From Pseudovirgaria hyperparasitica (lineage: Eukaryota; Ascomycota; Dothideomycetes; Acrospermales; Acrospermaceae): DNA of 64,000 nucleotides. Below are positions 10,524 through 23,446 of this stretch, one piece after another. The stretch's first letter is position 1. Each line of letters opens with the position of its first letter. A model generated the notes under the pieces. It made no database searches. It was not told the origin of the DNA and was given only the letters and a program-made list of their open reading frames with translations. The stretch spans positions 190,045-254,044 of the forward strand of contig NW_022985561.1 in assembly GCF_010093815.1 (NCBI RefSeq). The letters run 5' to 3'. A program made the position numbers and the translations under genes.

Positions 10524-13500
10524 GAAGGAGTATGGATGTATCGATGGTGTACAGCGACTGTAAGGTATATGGCGGATTGTCCTGGGTGGTGAGCTGTATC
10601 ATGGTGACGGGCTGTATCATGGGTAAAGACGTAGGTGTTGGGTGAGGGGGCGTAAGATGGATTGGGACTTGAATGATGGTGGACGGCGTCCTGTGCAATG
10701 ACAGGCGGGTTGTATAGAGTATAGGTTTCGTTACGCTCTCGTTAGTATCAGTCATACAAATGAATATAGTGTATTGTAGTATCATGAAGGCTGAGAGCAC
10801 TGTACCAGATACCCCAAACATCACATGCGTCTTCCCTTCTAGACGACGACGCTCTGGACACAGTTGGGAGGAAGGATACCTCAACCAGTCCAAACGGTCA
10901 GACCACATTGCAGTGCGGGTATCTTTGCCAACTGCTATGGATATGGATTACTATCACTGAGCATAATATCATCAATGCGCAGTATCGCACGCAATGCATG
11001 AGAGCATCACTATAACCAATACTGTGGCCATTTGCGTTCCAGCGCTTCCAACCTCTAGCCTCGTATAATAGGATATCCTTGTCGGAAAAACAGCAGTAAA
11101 CTTCCACATTATATGCTGAGATACTCACATGTCAAACGTTCCCCTTCTTCCAGTCCATAATCTCCGCATGTTTCTGAGGGTGTGCCCTCGAATAGTAGTC
11201 AGACCACAGTATGTTCCAGCACATAGCTGGAGTCTACATGTGCATACCACACACATGGCGGTTTCAAGAGTGCACAGCGCATACGACATGTGATAGATAT
11301 AAGCAGTACTGAGATGATTGGACATACTCTGTGGGAGAGTGGGCGCTATGGTTTGTTTGATGTTCAGGTTCGATTTTTGAAGCTTTGAGATTTGTCAGGA
11401 GACGTGGTGTTCAAGGTTTTAGGATCTGGTACTTTTATGTACCACGTCGCTGGTAACGGCAATGTCCGGCGCACGTGGGTTTGCGATGGATGGATCGATA
11501 GAAGTGTGCGGAGTCCGAGCTTGGCTTGTGTTTGACGGGGAATCAACGATCCGAGGGCGTGTTTTAGGCAGCATAGAGTTTGACGTTGACGTTTGACATT
11601 GAAATGAACATGTGAAAGAGTTTAACGCCCGACGATAGTATCGAAATTTGACATCCATCATCTATTATCGCTATCAATAACGATATCGATACGAAGAGCG
11701 CGAGAGTACGGTGAGAAATGATAAACACTACCGTTTCAAACCCCAACGCGCCGTCTATGCACCCATGCAGATCTCGAAACAGCCGTGACGGACAGCACAT
11801 GCCGTGTAATTACCCACCCATCCACAGCCACAGATTTGTAGATCCGTCTACACAGGCGCTTCTGTCCATACTGGGTTTGAGTGCTCGTTCCGGGGTATGT
11901 GGACCCTTTCTTTCGAGTCATGATAGAACGAGAAGTGAAGCTATGACTCGTGGTGGATAGATGCTGAGATGAGAAACTGGTGTGCATGTGCTCGTTGCAT
12001 GTCACTATACCTCGTAACGTGATAATGGCTAGTTCATGCGATGCGCAGCCATTACTCGCGCTCTTCACGACCTCCTAAACGGCCTCCGCAACGAACTCTA
12101 GGCAATACCTACTGCACATGTCGGATAAGAGGATCCAGGCGAGTATGAACGATGCATTAACGGACGCAAGATGTAATATGCGAGCCAGCATGCGTCCGCT
12201 GCAGAGCCATGATGGTGCGTTCGTGCAGGTTTTATTATCTTGTGTTGTCTTGTCTTATCCAGTATCAAATGATATAATCATGCTGCGCGAGTCAGAGTAA
12301 CGATAAGGCACACACCTTGGGAATAGTGTCGGAGAGATTTACCCTGAGAGGGTGATGGCATGGGAGGGGCGTGTTATGCTTGTTATAGCGTCGTGGTGTA
12401 GAGAAATGAAATGGCGAATGGTGATAGAGGGCATGCTGTGCAATACACTGTTCTGATATATACTAGGCCGGAGTAAAAGTGGCTAGCTGAGGTTACTAGA
12501 TCGCTAAAGCCGGTAACGCCTCCTCCGCACTGTAGATCCACAAGTTCACAAGAGTCTCAGATTGGCGGCTTCAGCTTCTCCGCAGCACGCAAGATTAAAT
12601 AGTTGGCACATATCACATGTTTGCATCCAATAGAGCCTAGCAGAAGCCATAGATCGCCCTATTGAGGCAACGATTGCACTAAGCAAACAAGCACAACCAG
12701 GCTGGGATATTCTCCACCATCCCCAAGCCATCACAAAGCAGTAGTGTCTATCAAAGTACTAGTAGTCTGGGCGGCAGAGTTACTGGCCTATTACAAGCTC
12801 TCTGTCCTGTGATATCACCTTTCATCAAATTAATGCACCTCCTGTTCACTCCCAGAAACTGAATTACTACAACAGCGACAACAATAGACGTTGCATCCGG
12901 CAGTTGTTCCAGTGACACGTTCCACCGGCCCGCGTTCGGCAGGTGGCCGCGTGTGTGCGACAGTACTTTATGTACCAATACCGGTATTAATACCTGATAT
13001 ACGGCAGCCCTGTAGTAGCGCAAGTGCCAAGCACCCAGCCTTTTTGACACGCGCGCGCGGGGTATTATTGTTAGTAGTAGGTCCGAATGCGATCGTATGC
13101 TCGCATCCATGTCATTCAGTCAATCAGCCTAGCCCCTGAGATTTTTTATATCCGACAGCCGGAGAAGACTGCTGAGCAGGGATATGCACACATCACCGAT
13201 CGAGAAATGCTTGCGATGATGCATGGAAGGAGGACCACATTTCTTTGGCGATCCGGAAGCCCTTCCGACTGTGACGACTGGACTGACGACAATGAGAATG
13301 AGGATGAGACACCACGATTTGACGTGATGATCAATGTTTTTGGTTCAATAAGGATGTAGAAGTGGTTATTGTCAAGCTTTTGAATATGGACATGAAAGTC
13401 GTCATGCTGAAACGCCGCGGTACAGCTGATGACGGCAAAGACAAAGTGAGAGCGCCTGGAAAACGCTCGATCAGACCACCTCCTTCACCACCATCCACTG

Positions 13501-13635
13501 GGCCCTAAGCCAACCCAACAAGTTGCAACGCCATTCGCCATCGAATTCCTAGGTAGTTGCTCTATGGCCTCGCTCAATCATGAAGCAGCAGTAGCATCGT
13601 CATCATCATCAACACCCAACCCCTGATCCGCCTCC
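10524..13635. other. Gene-poor stretch of 3.1 kb
   Basis: No open frame here resembles a known family or has good coding character. It holds an overlapping palindrome pair at 12977-12994 and patches rich in TAG/CTA steps (about 12,440-12,560 and 12,740-13,080) that may be worn repeat sequence. A 90-codon plus-strand frame at 13087-13359 ends in an acidic patch but has no recognisable relative. Confidence 0.5.
12977..12994. repeat. Two overlapping perfect 12-bp palindromes
   Basis: The 18 bases AATACCGGTATTAATACC contain the palindrome AATACCGGTATT and, overlapping it by six bases, GGTATTAATACC. A similar string, TTACCGGTATAATACC, lies at 55742-55757. The function is unknown; it could be a dimeric factor site. 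Confidence 0.4.
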
Positions 13636-14562
13636 TCATGGAGACTCATACAGCGGCCCCCGACTGTCCGCCCGACTCAACTCATTGCTATCCGATACCA
13701 CAAGCTTGCTCTCCGCGGCCCTCCTCACGCGACCGGGCACATACCACATCGCCCACACGCCCATGACCAGCACCATCTGATACCCATCAAACGCATAGCT
13801 CGTCCACTCATTCAAGCTCAGGAACCCGTCGGGCCCCATGCCATAGCGCGTCAGCACCATCAAGTTGCGCCCGCAAATGATCATGATCCCCAGGCCGAAC
13901 AAGCTGTTCCAGCGCTTCCAGCGTGGGAACACCTGCGCCGCGGCTGCGGTGCCGTGACGTGAGAGCCGGAACTGCACGACGAGGCCGTCTGCGAACACGA
14001 AGAGCCAGAAGAACATCTGCATGATCAGCGATGCGATGATGACCTGCGTGGCGGCGCGGATGCTGCGGATCGCGTTGTCGGTTTCGCTGAAGGCCAGTCC
14101 AAAGGCTTGGACCAGGAGGCAGAGCACGGTGAAGGAGAGGTAGATGAAGCGTTGGAAGCGTAGCGGGACGAGCGTGAAGCGGCCGGCGTCGAGCGAGGCG
14201 ATGTAGGCGGTCTGCGTGAGGACGATGGTGACCATGAGCAGGGACGGTCCGAGGAGCAGGAGGATGCTCATGCCGTTGTACAGTGCGGACGAGGCGGGGG
14301 ATTGAGTGAGTGCCGTGCGGAGAGCGTAGCCGGTTGTTTGTGCTGTGAGATGTTAGTCTAGAGACTTGATATTGTACAATGGCAATGAGAGAAGGAAACA
14401 CGCACCTATGCCGCCAAGCACAAAAGGAATGTTATCCCATGTTGATGTCTTCAGCGTGCGGAAGATATGTAGAGTAGTCATGACAGTGTACAGACTCAAG
14501 GCCACCGCCGCCAGCGGCAGGCTCGGAGAGTATGACAGAAAGTCGTGATGCTCAGACGACAT
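13636..14562 (-). CDS. RTA1-like seven-transmembrane protein
   Basis: Two exons on the minus strand: 14562-14406 and 14342-13636, with a 63-bp intron (GTGCGT donor); 287 residues, the usual size for the family. Removing the intron gives GGIAQTTGYALR followed by YNGMSILLLLGPSLL, the hallmark of RTA1-like proteins (YxGxxxLLLLGPxLxxA). Seven hydrophobic segments span most of the chain and the short tail is Ser- and Arg-rich. Family knowledge: RTA1, RSB1 and kin are plasma-membrane proteins tied to resistance to toxic lipids or 7-aminocholesterol and to long-chain base export. Substrate here is unknown. Confidence 0.87.
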
Positions 14563-16230
14563 GATGGCGACAGGGGATGGATGATGAATTGTGAGGACGA
14601 GCGTGCCAGATGTTGAATGGCCATGGCTAGCGGTCGGCCATGAATGTTATCTTTATATCGACGACCTCGGGGGCGTTTCAAAGCACTAGAATATCGGATG
14701 GGCATTACGCGTACTTGCATGCCGTCACGTAGGCGGTGCTTGGGCATGGGTGTGTAAGTACAACAAAACACACAGTCCACAGTAATTAGTCCTGAACGTC
14801 TGCCCATGATTCACCCGCCAAGTGTTTAGTCCACGCAACCTCGCTCCAGCATCGGGCTAGTAACTATAAAACGCTCTTAGCAGGAAACACAGATTATACC
14901 ACTCGAGCAAGTGCACCGCTGGATCGCCATGCCATGCAGGCCAATTCTCTCTCCGTTTGGTTGTGTCTAATCAATTGCATACGAGAGCCTGTCAATCCGG
15001 CACTCGAATTAGCAGGGAACAAAAATGCCATATAGACATCTAAGGGGATCTGGGTATGTCGCACGCAGGGCCTGTATCTACATCGGAGTTCCGTGGACTA
15101 CTACTGCTATTACACACTTCGGAACACAAGTGCACGCATGCAAGCTAAGGTTCCGTTGTGAGAGACTGCCGCTTCAGGAAAGGCGCGGTCAAGACTTCGT
15201 ACTCGGGTACGTTTACGAGGCTCGTTTCGAGTACGTCGCGATTCGGACTGGACAGGCAAACCATGTCCATTCTTCCATCGGACCAGTAGGATTGCTGCCT
15301 TTGTTCATTTAGCATTCCCTCCAGATAAGCTTAACGGAATGTGCCAGGGCAAAAATACAGGGATAGGGTGCTTGCATTCCTGTCGCACACACTCTTTTGT
15401 GTTCTTCAGCCTGGCGGCTTGGAGGCTTGTAGGCTTGGGGGCTTGGACGTTGGGAACTTGAGTATCGTGGCGCTTTGGCTATAAGAAAACGAGAAACAGC
15501 ATGCTTGCCTGTGGGGTAGGGCTGGTCAGTGGTTGGGCTCCCCTATGCCCAGACTGACTTGATGACTGCGACATACATAGTAATCACATCTTATAAATTA
15601 CCTTCCCATCAGTCATGCCACCGTCTATATCACTCTGTGTTTATAGCATCTTGACAGTCTATCTGAAGACACGATAGATTTTAGCTCTGCTTAGCGCGAT
15701 CACATCAGTTCATGAACTGTAATGAAACGTGTACGTGTGTTATGAAGTAATCACAGGCATGCCATGAGTGATTAATTTCTACCAATCACTAACACCTCTA
15801 ATATAAAAGTCTCTAGCATTGCTAGGCCCAATGAACATGCAGTGCTACGTACGCAGGCGCTCAGCCTTCTACGTCATGTTGCAATAATTGATCGTATGAG
15901 TAGCAATGTTGCATACTACTGATCGCTCGGAACCTTCCACAAACCCTGTCTGAGGAGATACTTACTACTGGACATCTTTGTACGTCGCTTACTGTATCCA
16001 ATAAACATCTGGTCTTGCCATAAGTTTCACACCTGTCGCAGATCACCAGATGTGTTCGCATGTTGATCGTCTCGCACATGTGGGCCATGCAGTAGTAGTG
16101 TGTTTGGTATATACAAGGCGGCCTATGGCGTACAATTATTTACAACACCAGCAACAATGCTCGAGCGCATGCAAGACATGCCTCCGACGCCATGGCTATA
16201 AAACCGAAGGCCATGTCCGCTCCGGCAAAA
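14563..16230. other. Intergenic, no gene seen
   Basis: Holds the RTA1-like promoter at its left side and the 3' region of the Dss1-like gene at its right. A purine/G-rich tandem-like patch with repeated GGCTTG units lies at about 15,415-15,445. No supported gene on either strand. Confidence 0.55.
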
Positions 16231-19200
16231 CTAGCTGTCACTGAAGAACTCGTCCCCGTTGAATCCTTCCCGTGCCGGCTTCCATTTCTCGATCAGCCGG
16301 ATCGGAGTCAGCGTGATCAAGCCAGAGTATTGCTCAACTCGAGCAATCTCGCATTCCCATATATCTCCAGCTTGTGGCCTGACTTGATCAACATTGGGAT
16401 AAACCGTCCGACTGATGTCGCATCGAGGGTCCATCATGCTTGCGTGAAGCTCAAATTCTCTGACGGAGACCTGGATCTTCTGAACTGTTATCAAGTTCGT
16501 CATGACCATGCACGTTACAATACGTGGGAACTCTGGACACTCGTTGAAGTGAAGCGCGCGCCGCACTAATTCCCTTTTCCAAAATTTTCCATATCCACCA
16601 TTCAGCATCGATATCTGCTTAATGCGAGCCGCGACGCGGACGAGTCCACTCTCCAACGTTTCTTGACTGTAGGCAAGACCCGTCACTGCTGCGGGCATCT
16701 GGGCGAGACTTTTGCCAGCTCTAGCTTCTGCTCGGAGCGCGGATTCTATTTGCCAGTGCGCTATCATGTCTGCATACCGACGAAGCGGGCTTGTCACATG
16801 AGTGTATGCGTCTGCGTTTAGACCAACGTGAAAGACTGGTGTGGTCGATATGTATGTTCGCCCAATAAAGTCCGTTGACTTGACTGAAACATGTAAAGGT
16901 GGAATCCCATTCTCATCAAGCGAAGGCTCCCATACATTTTTGACAAAGCGTTGGAACTTTTCCTGATCCGCATATGGATGTGTGCCGCGAAAATACAGCG
17001 GAACATTCCGGTCCCGTGCCCAGCGTGCTCCAATGGTACATGCGGCGACCATACTTGTCTCAACGATGGCTTTTGCAACATGGCCCTTGTCTCCGTCGCC
17101 AATAGGGGCGTATTGCGTAGACCATGGCCTTGAACGCATTTCAATTACCGGGTCCCCCTGCGAGAATATTGCTCTGTCTGGCTGTGTTGATGAGTTTGGC
17201 AATGGCTGTCCAGTGCTTGACGAAACGTTTATCGAGTACAGATCACAATTGACGAAGGTGGACCTCTGGAATTGCTTGCTTTGGTTTTGAGTGGCCTTGT
17301 CCAGGGCTTCAGCGACGTTCCACAAAGCCTGCAGATCTTTGACTTGAGAAGGACTGAACTTTGTCTGCAAAGGACGCGTTACCTTAATCTCTGGAAGTGC
17401 GCCGCCAACAGTCCATTTATTTGGAAAAATGCTTGGGTGCCCGCCCAAAGTTTCGTCAACAGCATGGCGCGTGGTCAAGATGACGTTCCGAATAATCCCA
17501 GGTTGAACCTTACTCTCCAGAATCGTTCCACTGCTATCAATTCGGCCACTAAAAGTCAAAACCGGTCGATTCGACTGGAGACTGAACCAGCCTTGTGTAA
17601 CCCATTTGGGCAACAATGGCACACTGTGCGACCCAGAATATACAGTCTGTATCAAGTGGCCTGCCAGTCGCGCCAGAATATGATTTCTTGGTATGAAGGC
17701 CGTCGGGTTGGCTACATGCACATGAAGCCACCACTGTGCAGTCGCTCCTCCCTCGATTACTTCCACCGATATGCCATCGTCAATCTCTGAAGCTGATGCG
17801 TCATCGATGCAGTAAACAGGGAGCTGTTCCCAATCCTTTCGCAGATCTGCCATCGTATCGACCAGGTCCTTCTCGTGCATCTCTGGATGAGAAGCACTGG
17901 CAGACGCACTATCAATCAGATTTGAATAACCATATCCGGGCAGCATAAGACTCGGTGTGAAATTGTGGTGATCCTCGTAAGTTGTTAAAACTCCAATTTC
18001 TTGGAGGAATAAGAACACCGTAGCGACCCCAATATTATGGCCATCGTACCTCCCAACTTCGTGCATCAGGGTCGGTAGGAGAGCTGCTATATCTTGTTTT
18101 GCGTAGGTTGATCGTTCTACAGCGTACGAACGTAGCGCTCTGATTATGAGGCGTTCATTGCTGTCAAAAGTGGCCTTTACAACGCCTCTTTCTACCGGCA
18201 AAGGTTTGTTCGCTGTCTGTCTGAGTTTGCTCGGACCCAGCCCACCCAAAATCGGGACGGCACCGAAGGTTATATTGGAAGGTGACCTTACTGAACGACT
18301 ATGAGAGACCAACCCCTTGGCTTTGGTGACGAACCTTTCAATGATTGATACCCCTGGAGGGGCTAATTGTGACTTGTTTCCTGAAGCCTGAGAAGCACGC
18401 CACGTCTTGTAGTTGCGGATCCAGCTTATAACGGTTTCTATCTCGGTCAAATTTGCTTGCGCTTTAACATAATACTGCTGTGTCATATTGAAGGTGGAAT
18501 ACGAATAGTCAATGCCCGAGCCTGCTCTTTCGAGTGCTAGATGAACTGCGGAGAGTTGCTCAAAGCTGTTGTCTGCATGTTCTTCCAACAGATACTTGAT
18601 AGCCTTATCAAGTGACCAGATCTTGTCTTCAGTAGGATGTGCGAGAAGTTCGTACGCAAAATCCAGTCGGCGGTGGTGTTCCCGGTAGATGTCAAGATAT
18701 CTTTGTCTAAACGCCGAGAGCGCTTCAAGCATGGGAGCGCAGACTGTCAGAGAAACATGGGAGGTGTCTTTCTTCTGGACGTCTAGGTAATGCGTATTCG
18801 GCGCATCTACTGAAGACTGATTCATGATGGTCATACATGACTTGACTTTCATCACTTCATCCTGGCTGACGAATGCAGGGTATCGAAGTAGGATACTACC
18901 GAGGTAGCAATCTATGATCGCCCCCTTCGAATTCAGAAATTTGCCATGGCCTGTATCTCCTGGGGACACGTATATGGCCGCAACAAGATCATTGGCGGGG
19001 GATCGAATCTTGTTACTGAGAAGTTATCAGCAACTATACATGATATGAATGGCATGCGGGGCTTACGGAAGCATGCATAGATCACCAGGCTGTACTTTTG
19101 AGGCAAGACTTAGACCAGAGCCATAGATATCTTCTACCTCGTCCGGGTCATAATTTATTGCCATGTATCCGTCTCTCTCGTCTGCGGCTTCTTCTTCCAT

Positions 19201-19666
19201 ACCTAATTGGGCCGCTGCATTCGCATCGCCCAGCGCAGGAATGAGATTCTCGAGGCATTCCTCCGCATTCGGCGTACCGTTTTGTTCTTGCCATAGCTTC
19301 AATTGATCGCGAATTCCTTGCGGGGGCGGACCTTTGGGGTTGTGCGTTGATTGGTCGTGCGTCGACTGTGCCAGCTACACATATCATTAATATTGTACCA
19401 AGGGATCAAGAATATCATGTTGAGAATACCGATGTGGATTGACTGAACGCGAGCGCAGGCTGAGATTTTGGTATGGTCGAGGAGGAGTTATATTTGCGCA
19501 AGCGTGTAGGTCTTCGCCCACGTTCTGGGGACGTCGTAATTGCCCGGCTCTGTAGCAATCGTCTCGAGCGATATGCGCTCTTTTGTAGGCCAGCTGTCGT
19601 AGAGACGACGGTTCTCGAAACGCAGGCCCAGCAGAACCTTGGGAACTCACTACTAGGGCTCAACAT
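16231..19666 (-). CDS. DSS1: Mitochondrial 3'-5' exoribonuclease, RNB family (Dss1/Msu1, Neurospora CYT-4)
   Basis: Three exons: 19666-19430, 19374-19067, 19015-16231; 1109 residues. The first about 60 residues are rich in Arg and Ser with few acidic residues, as in a mitochondrial targeting peptide. The RNB catalytic domain shows CIDDASASEIDDG at about 584-596 (the aspartates bind the metal ion) and, further on, HVTSPLRRYADM. A C-terminal S1-like segment follows. Family knowledge: Dss1 is the ribonuclease of the mitochondrial degradosome, working with the helicase Suv3, and CYT-4 is needed for mitochondrial RNA turnover and splicing. Introns are 55 and 51 bp; the first donor (GTATTC) is weaker than the others but the reading frames join cleanly. 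Confidence 0.9.
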
Positions 19667-20187
19667 GGCAGAGGTTGTAGCTCCCTAGGTAATTATTGAA
19701 ACAGGCATACCGTAGCCTGTTGAGCAATCGTAGACGAAACACGCTGAATATCAATACGGAAGATGGAGAAGGGAAGACAAAGACGTATTATAACAAGCAC
19801 GAGCGCGTCGATTTGCCTCTGCCTGGTGCAATGACTATTCATGAATTTTTGAGCACGGACCCGCACCGTCCTCCGAAACTCCGCATTTGCCTATTTATAC
19901 AGACAGCATATTAATACACTTTACACAGTACTTTGCCACGCTTCAATCGCATTCCACAACCCTTTTTGTTTATCTCATATTTTAGGTATGGAACACCCAG
20001 ATTCTCTTCCTATGATCTTCCCACATGATGCGTTTATCATAGCATGTATTACCCGAAAGCAACCTTCATGGTTGCTCTGTGTGGATACTTCTACTTTTCT
20101 GACTCCCTTACGCGACGAACCAGTTCCTGTTACTGCATTTACACCACCGAATTAGTGCTAACCATCACATAGGACTGCTACTGTAAA
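19667..20187. other. Divergent promoter region between DSS1-like and MOCS2A-like genes
   Basis: 521 bases separate two divergently transcribed start codons, so the region probably holds both promoters. No conserved ORF. Confidence 0.5.
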
Positions 20188-20484
20188 ATGTCTATATCGA
20201 GCTCAGACACTCCATCTACCTATTTCACCATTCTGTACTTCGCTGCTGCATCGGACATCACCAAGAAGCGATCGGAGACTCTCACTGCTCCAGTCCACGT
20301 GTCCCAGCTCTTCACACTGTTGGACAAGAAATATCCTGGTCTTAAAGATAAAGTGTTGTGCAGCTCTGCGATCACTGTTAATCTTGAATATGTCGACGTC
20401 GATGAATCGATGTCAGATGAAGAGGGCCTAGTTATAAAGGCGGGCGACGAGGTCGCTATAATACCACCAGTTAGCTCTGGATGA
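20188..20484 (+). CDS. Molybdopterin synthase sulfur carrier subunit (MOCS2A/MoaD, CnxG)
   Basis: 98 residues, single exon, ubiquitin-like ThiS/MoaD fold. Visible family residues are the N-terminal strand FTILYFAAASDIT, the loop VNLEYVD and the C-terminus DEVAIIPPVSSG. The terminal Gly is the residue thiocarboxylated to donate sulfur to precursor Z in molybdenum cofactor synthesis, acting with the large subunit (MOCS2B/CnxH). Length is normal. The penultimate residue is Ser instead of the Gly of the classic Gly-Gly end; I believe this occurs in other fungi too. No other cofactor gene is adjacent. Confidence 0.88.
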   Translation: MSISSSDTPSTYFTILYFAAASDITKKRSETLTAPVHVSQLFTLLDKKYPGLKDKVLCSSAITVNLEYVDVDESMSDEEGLVIKAGDEVAIIPPVSSG

Positions 20485-20854
20485 AACCTCATATCGTCTC
20501 GCAACTTGGGAAAAGTGCTCAAACAAGTGCTACTAAGGTGCGACTGCCGTCGTCATTTCATGTCCAGACCTCCTGACTGCACTGTGCAAAGGGCTGCAAG
20601 TAAGGTGGTATATTCAATCCGTAGGTCGATATTGTGTATGTAGATTGGGCATTGTCATCGTCTTTACGCCATTCCTCAACAAAGCAGACAACGCACTCAA
20701 CCCACGCTATGAGGAGCATACACTCCTTGTTAGTCATGTCATCTCCCAAATAGGTAACATATTTGCCGCGTCTCACCAATTGAGCGGTAGCCAAGGCACA
20801 TATGACAGGCTTCCAGGGGGAGAGGCCCATGCTTTGCACTATATACATCTGCAA
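20485..20854. other. Short convergent intergenic stretch
   Basis: Lies between two converging genes; it should hold both polyadenylation regions. Nothing else is seen. Confidence 0.5.
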
Positions 20855-22671
20855 TTACGTCGCTTCCATCTTCTCCGTACTCTCGTTCTCTTTCGTCTCG
20901 ATGTCGCTACCAGTTCCTACAGCCCTACTTGGTCTCCTGAACTCCGAATCATCGCCAAATCCGCCAGCCTTCTGAATCTGAATACTTTCCTTCACTGCTC
21001 CTTTCTTAAGGAACAGCCAATCGATCTCCTCAAGTGTGAGGTTAGTGGTTTCCGGATAGCAGAAGTAAATGAGTGGAACGAAAGAGAAATTTAGACACAT
21101 AAAAATAAGGTACCCTTTCCACTTCAGATTTTGAATCAGCGTAGGCGTCACCATCACAACGAAGAAGTTCCACCTTGATCAAACCAATTAGCAAGCTTCA
21201 TGTACCGCCGCCACATCGAGAAACTTACAGCCAATTACTCGAAATTCCAACCGCAGAACCTTTTGCTCTTACGTGCAAGGGCAGAATTTCGGGGACGTAG
21301 ACCCATGGAATGCAATTCGCTGTCGCTCCGAATATGAGCATGTAAGTGAAGAAGAAAGTAATACTGGCGGAAGCCGTGGGCTTTTCAACCGATGTGCCGG
21401 CGAAACTCAACAGAATCGCAATGAGCATCATGGAGATGCCCAAGCCAAAGCTACCCCACATCATGGGCTTGCGTCTCCCCATGCGATCGAGGAAAAAGGT
21501 CGGGACCAGAGAGCCGAAGAAGAACATTGCGTTGATACAGCCCCCAAGAATGAGAGCCAGATTGCGGTCAAGCCTCACGTTATTCTGATGACATCAGCGC
21601 CAGCACTGTTTATGAGTCCTGGTCTCCCTTACCTGTAACACTGATATAATATAGTACTATTCATGTGTCAGTAATCCATACACTTCAGCAGCTTAATGGT
21701 ACTTACGACAACTAAATTGATGCCTCCCATTTGATTCATAAATTGCATACCATATGCGAGGAACACTCTGCGCCCGGTCTGTACATGATCACGCTTAAAC
21801 AGCTCCGACCACTTGTACGCGCCGTTCTCCTCTTCCATGGCGATGGCATCCAGTACTTCATTTTGCTCCTTGACAATCTTGGGCGCATCGGGTGGGAGAT
21901 CATACACATCGCAAAGCACCTGCAGCGCTTCCTCATGCTTCCCATGCTTATACAAATACCGTGGACTTTCCGGCAGCCCAAAGACCAACCCAATGACCAC
22001 CTACACAGGCTATCAGTTCGCATCTCGATCGCATGATTGTTTCACAGACTCACAAAGGCAAAAATAACCTGACACGCAATCGGAAGCCTCCAAGCAATAC
22101 TTCCCTCGGCAAAATTCATCCCGTAGTCAAACCAATACGCGATCTCGATTCCAACGCCCACAAACAGCGGCTCACTACTCACCAGCCGCCCCCTTTTCTC
22201 TGCCTCACACAGCTCGCTCTGATACATTGGCACCGTGCTCGTCTCGATGCCTGTGCCAATGCCCGTGATGAATCTTGCAATCATGATATGCGGTACGCTG
22301 AACGCACACGCCTGGAGAGCGCCGCCCACGATGATCCAGCACATGGCGATCCACATAGCCAGGCGACGACCCGTACGCTCGCAGAAGATGAAGGACAGGA
22401 TGCAGCCTGTGAAGCAGCCCAGGTTATAGATGGACACAATTATGCCTTCGAGGGAAGGGTTAGGGTGATTGAACTGGGCACGGAAGCTTTCGTTGCCGAC
22501 GATGCCACTGAAAACTCCTTGATCGTAGCCTTTAGGGTATGTCAGTGGTTTGGTGAGATTGTGTAGGAAGAAGACGAGTTAGATACCGAAGAGCACGAAT
22601 GCCATCTGGCAAGCGACAGTGATGGCAGCACGCAGCTTGAAGCCGCGACCATACATGTTGAACTTGAACAT
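20855..22671 (-). CDS. MFS hexose transporter (sugar porter family)
   Basis: Six exons: 22671-22587, 22529-22054, 22000-21707, 21656-21633, 21584-21229, 21173-20855; 517 residues. Twelve membrane segments with sugar-porter signatures: FGYDQGVFSGIVGNESF, ERTGRR, PESPRYLYKHGKHEEA after the sixth helix, GMQFMNQMGGINLVVYYI, FLDRMGRRK, VYVPEILPLHVRAKG, and PETTNLTLEEID at the end. Exon 4 is only 24 nt (YYIISVLQ, completing helix 7) yet matches the family's YYIPxVLQ motif exactly, so the microexon is firm. Predicted role is proton-coupled or facilitated import of glucose-like sugars at the plasma membrane. The tail is acidic. The exact sugar is not determinable. Confidence 0.92.
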
Positions 22672-23446
22672 GGTAAACACAGCCTCAAGATGCGTTTCTG
22701 GGCTTATCGAACGCAAGGAGAATGTACAGCTTGCAGAGCGTAGGAGACGATGCTCGGAAGACTGCGACGAAGTTTGTACTGCCACAAATACAGGACAACA
22801 GTCGCCCTTAACACGAGACAGTTCGCCGGAATCGGGACCTAGCTATCCTCGCTCTATCAATACCACGAGGCCATCGGAGATGGTGGGCCGTAAAGCAAGG
22901 GATTTACACGCCTTAATCTAAGTTGAATGGCGGATGCATCTGCAACGGCAAAAACATCGCTCGGCTGACCTGCATCAAGTCGCAGCTCTGGTGAGCCACA
23001 ACGTCAACCGGCACATTTGATCGCTCCGTTGCGCGGGTATCTTTCTACGGGATGGGGCGGGTGCGGGGATTCTGGGGTAACATCAACAGCCATTTATCTG
23101 GGGTTGATGGTTTTAGTTGTATGGACAATGATTCGTGCCCCACCAAGCTAAGCTGGATGGAATACCAGGGCTCATTGACTCAAAGTGGAGTTTCCCATTA
23201 CGACCACGTGTCCTAGTAGACTATTTGAGACGATCAATGCTAGATCATGTGCTAAGAAAGTGGACTTTGAAGAGTTGCTTTCGATTGAACTAATAGTTCC
23301 ATGTGGAACAAGGCTGCGGGATATACTGGATGGGCAGCAGCAGCCATATGTTTATACCATAATGGAACCTTTACGCCATAACTACAATTAACCACCAACT
23401 CCTCGGAGAGTGCAACCGATGGGAAACGAATAAACATGTCCTCTCG
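22672..23446. other. Promoter of sugar transporter; no gene seen
   Basis: Contains the transporter promoter and the 3' region of the downstream Zn2Cys6 gene. No supported ORF. Confidence 0.5.

Noticed and set aside
12751-13110. 119-codon minus-strand frame in the gene-poor stretch
   Set aside because: No recognisable motif, no clear initiation context and composition like neighbouring non-coding DNA.
10524-13635. tRNA or other structured RNA gene in the long gap
   Set aside because: I found no A-box/B-box pair with a matching acceptor stem; a covariance-model search would be needed to settle it.
8543-14562. Secondary-metabolite cluster (FAD oxidase, RTA1-like, transporter)
   Set aside because: No polyketide synthase, NRPS, terpene cyclase or other backbone gene is in the window and the genes are far apart with housekeeping neighbours.
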